This document shows positions 35,540 to 47,900 of a DNA stretch of 64,000 bases, in pieces. The notes under the pieces are model-generated. The model was given only the letters and a program-made list of their open reading frames with translations. It had not been told where the DNA came from and searched no databases. How positions within the stretch are numbered: position 1 is the stretch's first letter; each line of letters begins with the position of its first letter. The DNA lies in assembly GCA_916048095.2 (NCBI GenBank), contig OU696576.1:5313664-5377663 (forward strand). Direction: 5' to 3'. The position numbers and the translations under genes are program-made. The stretch comes from Sacculina carcini. Lineage: Eukaryota > Arthropoda > Thecostraca > Sacculinidae.

Positions 35540-37480
35540 CAACAACAACAACATGTATTTGTTATAGCGCACCGAAGGGCTCGGGCGCGACACGATTAGA
35601 ACAGTTGGGAACACGGAATACAAATAACAGGACAGATGCAAAAGAAGTAAACTACAAATATGCAATAAATGACAATAAATATAGAGACAAAATATGGGCA
35701 AAACATTTAAAGCAGACGGACATGACGGACAAGACAACACGACTGAAACATAATGACAACACAGCACAGCAAACACAACTCGGGAGAATATAGTCATAGC
35801 GTAGATAAAGTAAGCATGCAAATGAGAGAAGGAATACGAGTAAGAACAGGCTAAAGTAACATGTTATAGTGATGCAAAAGGTGTGAGAGTGTGGGAGACT
35901 GGGTCAAAAGAGAGGTCAAAAAAGTGTTTGGAGAACTTAGAGCGGAAAGAATTGTAGAAAAGAGAAGAAGTAATGTGAACTGGGATGGAATTGTAAAGGC
36001 GAGGGGTGGAAAAAAAGAATGATATGGAGGACCAAGGAGATTCATTTACAGCACGAGGGCATACAAGGGGAAGAGGAATTCGGGAAGGAGTGAGGCAAGG
36101 AGTGAGGAGAAGGCGGAGATAGGATGGCTGATGAGGATCGTGGAGAAGCTTATATATCAGACAGCACAGGCGAAAGTGAATACGTGGAATAATAGGGAGC
36201 CAGCGAAATTGAAAAAGAAATTGAGAAGTGTGACGACAAGGAACAGGATGAAGGACAAAACGACAAGATTGATTAATAACGCGTTGTAGGATTTTAAGAG
36301 AACGACGAGGAGCATGGATGTACAAAGAATTACAATAGTCAAGTCTAGAGAATACATGAGAGTGAATAAGTTTGATTGCGGAAGGTCTGTCGAGATATGA
36401 GCGTATAGGATAGAGGGATCTCAAGATAAGACGACAAGTGCGGGCGACAGAGAGGATGTTGTCGGAGGAAGAGATGAGATGAAGAGAAGAGATGAGTCAA
36501 AAATAACTCCGAGATTGCGAACTGTCGATGATAGGATAAGAGGTAAGCGAGGAGGAAAAATACGAGGAGGATGAAGAGCCAGAAACTCAGACTTGGACGA
36601 GTTGAGGAGAAGGTGACGGGACGACGCCCAAGAAGAGATGGTGGATAGGATGTCAGAGAAAAAAGACGGAGAAGGAAAAAGAAGAGGGATATATAACTGA
36701 ATGTCATCAGCGTAGATATGAAATGAGATGGAATACTTACGAAGGATAGGACAGAGGGAGGACATGTAAAGGTTAAAGAGTATCGGACCAAGAATAGATC
36801 CCTGAGGGACACCTGATGAAAGATGGATAGGATCAGATACAGAGGAATTGAAGTTGACAGAGTAGGTCCTTCCCGAAAGGTACGATTTAAGGAGAGAGAG
36901 GGCAGAAGACGAGATACCAAGATGAGAGAAGTCATGAATTAGGATAGAGTGATTAACAAGGTCGAAGGCGGAGGACATATCGAGAAGAACGAGAAGAACA
37001 GAGCGACGGTACGAGAAGTGCGAAAGGATGCCATTGGAGATAGAAAGAAGAACTGATTCGGTAGAATGAGAAGGGCGAAACCCGGATTGGAAGGGATCAA
37101 GAAACTGGCAGATGAAAGGGGAAAGTTGCGCGGAGATAGCGGACTCGAGAAGTTTAGAAGCAAAGCTCAGAAGAGATATAGGACGATAGTTACTAAGTAT
37201 AGAAGAGTCAAGGTTCTGTTTCTTAAGAATCGGACGGACAATTGCATGTTTGTCAGCGAGAAACTGGCCGTGAAGAAAAGAGGAGTTGATAAGATGCAGG
37301 AGATAAGGAACCAGGGAAGGAAGGGATTTGGAAATAGCAGGGAAGTTGATTGGATCAGCTGGTGAGAAGGATAGCTTGGAAGAGGAAACGAGGGAAAGGA
37401 TATCATGAAGATCAATGTGAGAGAAGGACGTGAACCGGTGATGAGTGGAAGTGTGATACATTGACGGATAAACTCTCGCG
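35540..37480 (-). mobile_element. L2-like LINE, second copy (RT half, 5'-truncated)
   Basis: Same family as 3600-8290. On the minus strand the RT shows SNYRPISLLSF, LLDMSSAFDLVNHSILI, SGVPQGSILGPILFNLYM and IYADDIQLYI, then the thumb. After one frameshift (around 36430-36480) come RLDYCNSLYIHAPRRSLKIL and the C-terminal TPRLYNSIPVHITSSL, ending in TLTPFASL and a stop at 35864. The 3' UTR ends TGCGCTATAACAAATACATG, followed by a (TTG)n tail at 35553-35540. It is better preserved than the first copy and lacks the 764-bp insert. The endonuclease and ORF1 are absent. Confidence 0.9.
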
Positions 37481-37501
37481 AGAGTACTGTGTTTCGCCGG
37501 T

Positions 37502-37560
37502 GTAGCGAGGCGGCGCAATGCCTAACATCTCAGCATTGCGCCGCCTAACTACTCCGCTAC
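37502..37560. repeat. Long hairpin at the junction of two LINE pieces
   Basis: A perfect 14-bp stem (AGGCGGCGCAATGC at 37508-37521, its complement at 37533-37546) has an 11-base loop. Outside it, GTAGCG (37502-37507) pairs with CGCTAC (37555-37560) across a small bulge. Confidence 0.85.
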
Positions 37561-39040
37561 AGAGTTCTCGGTGAAAGGCGAGAAACAAAACGGCAAGATT
37601 GGTTTATAATTTTCTGAAGCGAGCGTATATTTTTACAAGATACATGGAGATAAAGAGAGTCACAATAGTATAATATGGAGAAAAATAAGGACTGTACAAG
37701 TGTGGCTGCTGTAGCATCATCAAGGAATTGACGGATAGGATAAAGTTGGTGGAGAATAGAACGACAGGAGCGGGTCACACGTGTGATGTTAACTGAGAAT
37801 GAAATATTGGGGTCAAAGTTTACACCAAGATCACGAACACACTGAGATAGGGGCAATGAAATTATTGGAGGAGATAATTTGGGAGGATGAAACACAATAT
37901 ATTCCGACTTGGAATGGTTCAAAAGCAGGGTTTGTTTGGTTTAAACCATGGCTTAAACCATGTGTTTTTTTTTAAAACATGTTTTTTTTTAAATTTGTTT
38001 TTTTGACAGAAATGATTTTTCTCATATAGGAATGATCGAATATTTTTAGAATTAGTAAAATAGTTCATTAATGCAGTTTTAAATCTTCATAAATATTACT
38101 CTTTGACATGATTTTAAGCAGGGTTTGTTTGGTTTAAACCAGGGTTTGTTTGGTTTAAACCAAGTGGTTTTTTATATATAAAAACATGGGTTTTTTGAGA
38201 ATTTTTTATTTTTTGACAGAAATGATTTTTCTCATATAGGAATGATCAAATATTTTCAGAATTAGTAAATGAGTTCATTAACACAGTTTTAAATCTTCAT
38301 AAATAGTACTTTTTGGCATGATTTTAGGGGTTTGCACGATATGGGAAACATTTTTATTAACTTTTTTGGTTTTTGCTGGGGAAACATTGTAGTTGGTATT
38401 TATGAGAAATCCTAAATATTTACGACAAAACAATTGAGTTTCTAAGTTAATAAAAACTGTGTTAACTCTGAAAACAAACATAAATTAACCTCCATGGAAA
38501 CAACTATTTTTAGTCACTAGATTTTCATAAATAAGACCACTGGGTATATGGATTGGACTTTGCAAACATAATTGGATGTTTACAATCGACTGCTTTCGCA
38601 ATTGGAAGCGGTTTAAAACTTCCGTTGCCTATAGATGCTACAAGGTGAAATTCAAGATCCTGTGTGTACATTTTTATGATATTATCTTTAACCTTATCTA
38701 AATATTTACAAAACTCTTGGTAAGTGGTACTAATATATGTTTAACTATGTACTAAATAGCATGGTACAATCCTTTTTTATTTGTGTGTGCTAAGTGTAAA
38801 AAAACAAATAATGGTTTTTTTCTAAAAAAACATGGTTTTTGGTTTTTTTGTTTTCAAAAAACAGGTTTTTTTCAAACCCTGTTCAAAAGTAGGCGGCGTG
38901 ATGGAGTCCAGGAGAAATATTATTCAAAACAGCAGAAATACAATTTAGAAAGAAAGTAAATAAGAAATACGAAAAGGATGAAGAATTGGACAAAGAGAAG
39001 ATATACAAATTGAACGGTATCGGACTGAACGGACTGGGTA
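37561..39040 (-). mobile_element. Third L2-like LINE fragment, split by a hAT-like MITE
   Basis: To the left of the MITE the minus strand encodes SKSEYIVFHPPKLSPP, then CVRDLGVNFDPNISF and RQFLDDATAATLVQSLFFS. To its right, SSLCPILHPFRISY and AVLNNISPGLHHAAYF are the segment that should precede it in an L2-type RT. The right piece shows a frameshift and has lost part of the YADD region. It is related to, but clearly diverged from, the two other L2-like copies. Confidence 0.75.
37926..38881. mobile_element. hAT-like non-autonomous element with 8-bp target duplication
   Basis: The ends are CAGGGTTTGTTTGG and, inverted at the right, CAGGGTTTGAAAAA. The 8-bp TTCAAAAG flanks it on both sides (37918-37925 and 38882-38889). 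The 5' segment is repeated inside the element (CAGGGTTTGTTTGGTTTAAA at 37926, 38120 and 38142), about 200 bp apart, so the element has a duplicated head. No transposase remnant is seen. It is inserted in the L2-like LINE fragment. Confidence 0.85.
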
Positions 39041-39351
39041 TACAACATTGTTTTGCTTTAAACAAACTAAGTAATGACAAATTCTGTCGCGGCAAATACA
39101 CGACCTAAACAAACTCCTGGAACGATCTATCTGAACACAATATATTCCAAACGGCTGAACGAAAGACAAAAAAACACACAAGTTCTGCTACACCAACCGC
39201 GTGTCTGTCTGAACTCAAACATGCGCACGACACACAATATATAAATTTTAAGGCTGCCAATCAACAACAACGTAAATGATATAAACAATGGAAAAAGGAG
39301 CGACAAATTCAGTTTAATTTAATTAGTGAGCCAAACTATTTTTATATTAGT
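39041..39351. other. Spacer; nothing seen
   Basis: AT-rich, with no motif or repeat match. Part of it may be the continuation of the LINE fragment on its left, too decayed to read. Confidence 0.35.
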
Positions 39352-39560
39352 CAGGGTTTGTGTGGTTTAAACCAAGTATTTTTTTTAAACATGTTTTTTT
39401 TTTATAAATTTCTTTACAGAACTGAATTTCCTCACACAGGAAGGATAAAATATGTTCAGAATAAGTAAATGAGTTCATTAATACAGTTTTAAATCTTCAT
39501 AAATATTATTTTTGGCATGATGTATGAGGTTGCACGATATGGAAACATATTTATTAAAAA
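39352..39560 (+). mobile_element. Head fragment of the same hAT-like element
   Basis: It starts CAGGGTTTGTGTGGTTTAAA and follows the 37926 element through TTGCACGATATGG. It is cut off exactly where family A begins (39561). Confidence 0.75.
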
Positions 39561-40553
39561 CTAGCATTTAAACCCGCCCGTTGTGCGGAGGAATTCATAA
39601 AATGTAATTAATATTCATAAAAATTCATATTGATAAAAAAAAATCTCCAAATTAAAAAACAAAATAAAAACTCACAAGTGTCTTACTCAATAGAAAAGTC
39701 CAAGTGTGAATATTTTTTTTTTTTGACATAATATTTTCCCTCAACCCGCCTCATATATAAACCCACCCATTGTGCGGAATAATTCAGAATTCAGAATATT
39801 TTCCCTCGAACTGCCTCGTATTTAAACCCGCCCGTCGTGCGGAACTATAAAAGAATATAATGAATCAAAAAGCAAAAAGCTTATCCAATAGAAAAATATA
39901 AATTTGTAAATTCTTGTTTTAATCATTGACGAAGTTTTTTTCCTCAGCACTGCTCAAGTTCACACACATCCTTCGTGTGTAGTAATTCAGAAGTGTAACA
40001 CTATCAAAACAATGAAACCTTCTGTCATCTCTATAATTCCAGATTTATGCGTCCGTTAAAACAGCATATTCATATAGTTGGCATTGCATGATATTACAAC
40101 CCATATACTTATGCAACTTAAGCTTATGCAACTTGAAATTAAACCAATTAAACTATACAGTAAAATTCAGTAGTTTACTTTGTTCCCAGTAGTATTTTAC
40201 CCGTCCGTCGGGCGGAACAATTCATGTGTAAATATTGAGGACAAAAAAGCCTTTCTATTCAGTATAGTGTAGCATTAATTAAACTGTACCCAATAAAACC
40301 ACACCATCCATGCTTGGAGCTAATATGATGCATTCTTAATTGTGATTGGGCTTCAGTGAAATTTGATCGGTGTATATTCTTGTGTAATCGCAAGTGCGCA
40401 TAATAGCTGCCAAATTGGTAATATGTGCTTTTGACTTTACACCGCCGTTAACTTCCTTCAGATACACTTTGGAAAATTACAAATTATACCGTATTGTAGA
40501 AAACAAGATTTCTAGCACGATAGTATAATTTATTTTTATGTATAACAAACAGT
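39561..40553 (+). mobile_element. Family A repeat, copy 3, left part
   Basis: A clean 5' terminus, CTAGCATTTAAACCCGCCCG with TTGTGCGG, is followed by further modules at about 39768, 39828 and 40199. Homology to copy 2 continues to AACAAACAGT at 40553, where the LINE begins. The right part resumes at 50081. Confidence 0.8.
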
Positions 40554-40651
40554 CTGTGTTTTGTGCTCGGCGTGTAAGGACGTGTTACGTGGTGCTCGTA
40601 GTGTGTCAGTAAGTTTCGATAAACTCCAGTAGACAGTGAGCCGGTGCGGCA

Positions 40652-41458
40652 ATGGCGTATGCAGCAGAAATGATGGACGCCATGAAAGAGTGTTTATCGA
40701 ATGATGAGCTACTCAATATGATTAGGCAGAAGATTGTCGAGCCTGCTGTGAAAGCTGCAGTCGCAGAGGCAGTGCAGGCAAAAGAGCATGAGATTGCGAT
40801 CCTGAAAGAAGATCTGAACTCTGCACTGGACAGAATCGACAGTATTGAACAGCACTCCAGGCGAAAAAATCTTTGCATCTCAGGCCTGGTGGAAGAGAAA
40901 TCTGAAGATGCCAACAAGCTCCTGCAAGATGTTGCCAAGAGAATGAAGGTGGACATATGCGCTGATGACGTGGAATCGGTACACCGAATTGGCAAACCTG
41001 TCACAGGCAAATCCAGACCACTCCTGATCTGCTTTGAAAAACTCAGAAAGCGAAATGAGTTTTACAGGGCCCGGACAGTTTTGAAGGTGGCTGAGGACGC
41101 CGCTGGAAATTGCTCTGGGCCAATTTTTGTTAACGATCATTTGACGAGAAAAAACAGCAAGCTGATGTATGACTTGAGGCAAATGAGAAGAGCTGGAAAA
41201 ATTCACGCGGTATGTACTGACATGGGATTGGTGAAAATTCGAGTAACTGAATACGCCCGTGCTGTTACGGTATTATCAATGGATGATGTCCTTCGCAACA
41301 CTGGACCAGCCGGAGCAATGACCGGAGAAACATATTCTATTCAGTTGTGTCAGGCAGAACGCACGGCTGAGTGGAAAAATGTCAGCCGCAATGTTACAGC
41401 CACGACAAACAAAGTGAACCGACCCAACACCAGATTCAGTCAGTCAAACAGGCGGTAG
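40652..41458 (+). CDS. ORF1 protein of the CR1-group LINE
   Basis: A complete 268-residue frame from ATG to TAG. Residues about 15-75 look like a helical, coiled-coil segment rich in Glu, Ala and Leu (AKEHEIAILKEDLNSALDRI). They are followed by SRRKNLCISGLVEE, the start of an RRM-like fold as in L1/CR1 ORF1 proteins, and by HRIGKPVTGKSRPLLICFEK. The C-terminus is basic (NRPNTRFSQSNRR). Such proteins form multimers that coat LINE RNA. No stop or frameshift is seen, so this is the only undamaged LINE frame here. Confidence 0.8.
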   Translation: MAYAAEMMDAMKECLSNDELLNMIRQKIVEPAVKAAVAEAVQAKEHEIAILKEDLNSALDRIDSIEQHSRRKNLCISGLVEEKSEDANKLLQDVAKRMKVDICADDVESVHRIGKPVTGKSRPLLICFEKLRKRNEFYRARTVLKVAEDAAGNCSGPIFVNDHLTRKNSKLMYDLRQMRRAGKIHAVCTDMGLVKIRVTEYARAVTVLSMDDVLRNTGPAGAMTGETYSIQLCQAERTAEWKNVSRNVTATTNKVNRPNTRFSQSNRR

Positions 41459-41937
41459 TTCAACTAGCTACAACCAATATACCTCACCTCACACAGGTCA
41501 CACCTGCCACACAGTGAGTGTACACACTTGCCTTGACGTCGTATTGTCGTGCGTTTGTTTACGTCCCTAGTTATACAGTCAGTCTCTTTTTTACGTCTAG
41601 TTTACTAGTTTAGTCCGTAGCCTAGTTACGTCCCTAGTTATATAGTCCGTAGCCTAGTTTACGTCCCATCTTAACCTAGTTGTATTGTTGTTTACGTATT
41701 GTATGCCAATTGTCTGTATATACTTGAAAATGTGTTCTTTTTTTCGCTTCACTCACCTATTCGCCGCTGACCGGTGGAATGTTTGTGCACCCACATCGCA
41801 ACTCTTGTTTTTGTTCTAACTATACCTGCAATTTTCATTCTGTGTTTTTTTTTCTATAGACTGATATTTTCTTTTTTTCATTGTAATTCATCCATCTATT
41901 TTTATTATTTATTCCTGGGCTTATTGTTTGCTTTTTT

Positions 41938-44900
41938 GTGATCATTAGTATGAATTATTTGGATGATGAGCTGGGGATAGAACTGGAGCCCGAAAGTAAT
42001 TTTTTCACACAACATTTGGATCTCGGTGACAAAAAGATATATGACCAATGCACATACAAGATTCATTCAACCATTGTGAAAAAATCATTGGAGTTGCCCA
42101 TATTGCAAGTCAATATAAGATCGCTGAAGCAAAACTTTGAAAAACTGAAATAATTACTCTCCAGTTCAATAATATTTGATATTATCATATTATCAGAGAC
42201 TTGGATTGATGACTGTTCATCTAAATTTTTCCAGATTGATGACTATGATTTAGTGACCGCTTCGCCGGAAAAAGAAAGAACGAGGGGTTAAGGATCTGCT
42301 ATTTATGTGAGCAAAAAATATAATTACATGGTCAGTGACAAGTATTCAAGTGGCACCGAGATTGCATTTCAGGCAGTTACTATTGAGCTGTTTAACCCAA
42401 ATAAAAGAAATATAGTTTTTATCTCCGTCTACAGGTCTCCCTCTTATCAGTCTTCCCTTTTTATGAATTTTTTAGACACATCACTTTTTGACACATTGTT
42501 TAATGATAAAGTAGTAGTTATTGGCGGTGATTTTAACATTGATATCTTGGATAATTCGCAAACAGATTTTATTGATCTTGTGGTGGCGTAGACCACATTG
42601 AATTTTAGAGTCAGATGCACAACAACAGTATATTCTTATCACAGCAAATACCAGCGAACAATTGCCTGGTGACCGGAATTGTGCCGGGTTATATATGCTC
42701 GGTCACATGACCTTTCACACGGTCACGTGACCATTCACACGGTCATACTCACACACACGCTCACACGCAGTCAACAGTACAAGTGCATACACACAGACAT
42801 ACCAGTTAAGTAGACACATACATCCAGAACACACACAAGTGGCCGAAGACTAACTACACACAGACATACTATTCACTTGGCATACATACACACCAGACAC
42901 GCACACAAACGGGCGAAACGTACGAACACACAACAGGACACACTAACACACGCTCGCAAACATATAAACGGCGACACACAAACATACAAAGTATGACGCC
43001 ACAATACTCCGCCGCCTGAGAACGGAGTTCATACAATGTCAGCCGAGCAATGAAGCGCTACATAGGTCTCATATACCGCATGCAATGACATTCACACATT
43101 CATTCGTGAAACCAAACCATGTTATTGGAGCGCATCGAACGTAAACAAACACAATACAATTCAGATTGCGCGAAGAAACAAAGGACGATATATACGTTAA
43201 AATTCGTACATTTAAAAATAGACAAACTCAGGGTGTTGTTTGAAACGCACCTTGCGACCAGACCTGGTGACTGCAGTAGGCTGGCTTGTGCGCGGAGCAG
43301 GCACAGGTGGTCTTTTGACGTCAGCAGCGGCAGGTCGCTGACTCACTGGTGCTGTACGTTTTGCATCATGCTCATGCCGGTCGTTGATGTACGCCGGTTT
43401 CAGACGGTCAACAGATACGGTGTCATGCTGCCCGCTGGGTTTCTCCAACACAAGCACCTTCTCTGATCGCGACACCACTCTGAAGGGTCCTTGGTACGGA
43501 GCCTCCAGGGGGCGTCTCACTCTGTCCACTCTCACCCATACATATTTGCACGTCTGCAGGTTTTTGGGTAGGTATACTTGAGGTTGAGAATGGTGAGAAC
43601 CGGCAGATGAGGAATGGAAGTCGATTTGTTGCAATGTGTTGGATAGCTTCTGAATGAACTCATGCTGAATGTGTGGTTGTGATGAGTTGAGACAAATGCG
43701 AGGAAAGAGGAGACTGGAACCTGTGATGGCCGTAAATGGTGAGTATCCACTGTCATTTGGGATGGCACGGAGTCCTAGCAAAACAACAGGGAGACTGCGA
43801 ATCCAATCTTGTCCTCGTGCAATGAGTGCCGCTTTCAGCGTGCGATGAGCTCGCTCTATTAAGCCATTCGCAGACGGTCTATAGGCTGTTGTGCGGAGTC
43901 GATGAAAGCCTATAATTTTAGATAATTCGTCAAACAATGCAGACTCAAATTGGGTGCCGCGATCTGTCACAACATACAGAGGCACACCAAATCGGCTGAT
44001 CCACGTTTCCATGAACGCGGCTGCAATCGTTGAAGAATTGATGTCTGAAATCGGAGTAGCTTCCAGCCAACGCGTGGCGCGATCAATACATGTGAACAGG
44101 TATCTGCATGGTGAAGTGTACAGTTGACCGTGAGGTGTTGACACTGGTAAGGGACCGACAATGTCAATGTGCACTGTCTCGAACCTGCTCGATGGTAGAC
44201 CGAAATCTTGCAGCTTGGTCTTGGTATGCCTGTGCACTTTTGATTGTTGACACTGAGTGCACGATTTTACCCATTCCCGAATATCGTGGTCGATACCAGG
44301 CCAAAAGTAACGGGACTTGATCAGTCGCAGACTTGCTTTGGTACCTGGATGAGCGAGTCGGTGAAATTGTACGAACAATGCTTTTCGGCATGACTGAGGT
44401 ACGTACGGACGAGGATGAAGTGTGGACATCTCACAGAGTATTTTCTTGTTATCACCGAGAGGCTGAGCTAGCAGGCGATCAGCATAAGCTGATATTTCAG
44501 GATCGTCCACCTGTTGTGCGGCAATACCAACGAGATCAAATGCATCAACTTCAATGCTATTGACAGCGCGCGAGAGGCAGTCTGCCACGATGTTGTCGCC
44601 ACCGCGTATGTACTGAACATCTCGAATATACTCAGTGATGATGGTCCAGTGCCGCTGCTGTCGATCTGATTTGGCAGGACGAGGGCTGTGAAATGCAGAG
44701 ACGAGTGGCTTGTGATCAGTGAATAAAATCACATTTTGACCTTCCAGAAAGTGCCGAAAATGGATAACAGCCAGAAACGCAGCAAGCAGTTCTCTGTCAT
44801 ACACTGAGTACTTTTTCTGTGCGTCGCTGAGTTTTTTGGAGTAGAATTCTATGGGCACCGGCTCGCCGTCAATCATTTGATGGAGAGCTGCGCCGGCGGC

Positions 44901-47900
44901 CACAGACGAACAATCAGTTACCAAGTGGTACTCATGACATTGAGATAGTGGGTGAGCCAGCGTACAGGCGTTCTGCAGAGCAGTCTTCAACTTGTCGAAA
45001 GCAATGCTGTGATCTTCCGTCCATGGCAGCGAAGTTGATTTTGGATGTTGTTTGGCCAGTTCACTCAAAGGAAAAACAATGTCTGCAAATTTGGGTATCA
45101 TTCTGCGGTAGTACCCCGCCATGCCGAGAAATCGACGCAACGCAGCGGAATCTTTTGGAATCGGCACGGCTGTTATTGATGACACCTTGTCGGTTGGTGG
45201 CTGTATACCGCTGGCAGTAACACTGTATCCCAGAAAATTCAGTCTAGGCTGATTGAATTCGCATTTTTCCAGCGATAAGCGCAGCTCATTGGCGTGTAAC
45301 ACGCGGAAGACTTGCTCCAAGTGCTCGGAATGCTGATGCTCATTCTCTGATGCGACCAGAATGTCGTCGAGGTATATGAATACGAATGGTAGGTCACGAA
45401 ATATAACGTCCATGTACCTTTGAAAAGTACAGCCAGCGTTCCGCAGACCAAATGGCAAAAACAAATATTCGTATAACCCGAATGGCGTTATTACAGCGGT
45501 TTTCTCAATGTCATTTTGCGACATCGGAATCTGATGATATGCTCGCATCAGATCCAAACGACTAAAGCAGTTTGTACCATGCAGTTTTGCCGACAAGTCC
45601 TGTATTCGCGGAAGGGGGTACCTATCCGGTACAGTGCAGGCATTCAGTGACCTGTAGTCACCAGTGACTCTCCATTCACCGGGAGATTGTTTTGCGACCA
45701 GATGGATTGGTGACGCCCATTCCGATTTTGAGGGTCGGACGATACCGGAGTCCAGGAGATTCTTGAATGTCTCCTTCGCAGCACGCAGTTTCTCTGAAGA
45801 AAGACGCCGTGCGGACGCGAATGTGGGCGGTGAACTGCCAGTGTCTATAGTGTGTTGGACGTTATGTAGACGTGATTGTTTTGATAATGGCTGCTGAGGC
45901 ATGAATACTTGCGAAAATCGTTCAATTAAATGATGGATATCAGAAGGTAAATGCGAAGAATCATTCACCACGTGGATGAATGAATGAGAGGTGGTCTTAC
46001 CGACTGTTCGCAGTTCTGTTGAAGGGTCGATGAGCAGGCACCTCTTACAGTCGACCAACAAGCCGAAATTGCGCAAAAAGTCGTTTCCTAGCAGCGCTTC
46101 GGTGACGTCGGCAACCACAAACGTCCAGAGGTACGAACGACGCAAACCTCGTACAGATATTCTCGTTGTTATTTGGCCATGTACTGTTATTTTCTGGCCC
46201 GTCGCTGTACAGATACTGACCGGTGTAGACTCCATTGAATGACCTGCTGCTTGCGATTTTTTTTATTATTGAGACAGCATCACCTGTGTCAACAAGGAAA
46301 TTGAGTTTACTGGCTCCCAATTGAGCCAAGATTCCGAACAGCGGCTGATTGGATGATGCCATACTGACTGCCATTGTGGTATCAGTCTGATGGGAAGCAG
46401 GACCCAGAGAAGAACGAGATGAGCACTGACCGTGCTGCTCCAGTTTATTTTTCGGCCACTTGCGCCATCGTCTGTGCGGTCTGGAGACATCGCCTCCGAC
46501 GCTATGTGCGCGGCAAATATTTGTATGTCGTAAAGACATTGTATGTCGTTTTTGCTGGTACGGCTGCCGATGAGTGTCATCAGGCTCTGAATCTCTCCAT
46601 TTTGTTGACGCGTCGAGTTATTTGCCGACTCGGGCTGGGTGAATAGAGCGATCACTTGAGACCTGAGATCTGAATATGATCGGTTCTGGAGACATTCCTG
46701 CGTCAAACGACTAGTGACATATTTAGGCAGGGCAGACAGAACCTGAGACAATCTCCTTTCATTTGACGTTATGCCAGCTATGATAAACTTGGCTTCAATG
46801 CATATAAACCATCCATTCACTGCAGTTTTATCAAACCGGGGTGGATCGATGGACGTGCCACATATATGGAATGACATACCTGAAGTCGTAGGACTGTTCA
46901 TAGCAGAGGCTGCAATCACGTCGGGGTCACCAAAATGTGGTGGCGTAGACCACATTGAATTCTAGAGTCAGATGCACAACAACAGTATATTCTTATCACA
47001 GCAAATACCAGCGAACAATTGCCTGGTGACCGGAATTGTGCCGGGTTATATATGCTCGGTCACATGACCTTTCACACGGTCACGTGACCATTCACACGGT
47101 CATACTCACACACACGCTCACACGCAGTCAACAGTACAAGTGCATACACACAGACATACCAGTTAAGTAGACACATACATCCAGAACACACACAAGTGGC
47201 CGAAGACAAACTACACACAGACATATTATTCACTTGGCATACATACACACCAGACACGCACACAAACGGGCGAAACGTACAAACACACAACAGGACACAC
47301 TAACACACGCTCGCAAACATATAAACGGCGACACACAAACATACAAAGTATGACGCCACAATCTCATGGCTTCTAAAGGATTCTACCCAACAATCAATAA
47401 ACCGACTCGTATAACACAGACATGCTCCACTCTGATCGACAACATATTCATCAACAACGCGTCTCTAGTCTCTTCCAGTGGCATAATAACACATGATATC
47501 AGTGATCACCTGCCAACTTTTTGCACTGTGACGTACAATACTGTTTCACCCACAACATCGCATCAAAATAGAAGATTATTCAATTTTAAACATGCTGACA
47601 AATTAATACAACAAATCAGAGTTGAGATGGACAAGTTCTATGAGATATCAGAAGCCGAAGAATGTGCCAACTTCCTACTACAAGCATGTGTAACTCAAAT
47701 CGACAAATAATCAAATACTAAAAAAACCTGAGGAAACAGCCTCAACAGCCGTGGATTGACAAAAAAACTCTTAGCAGACATCAATCTAAAAAACAAATTA
47801 CATCTCAAATACGTCAAGAAAGGTAAAAAAGAAGACTTTCAAATATTTAAAAAAATTCGCAATAGATTAAAAAGCGAAATACAATTGGCAAAACAGAAAT

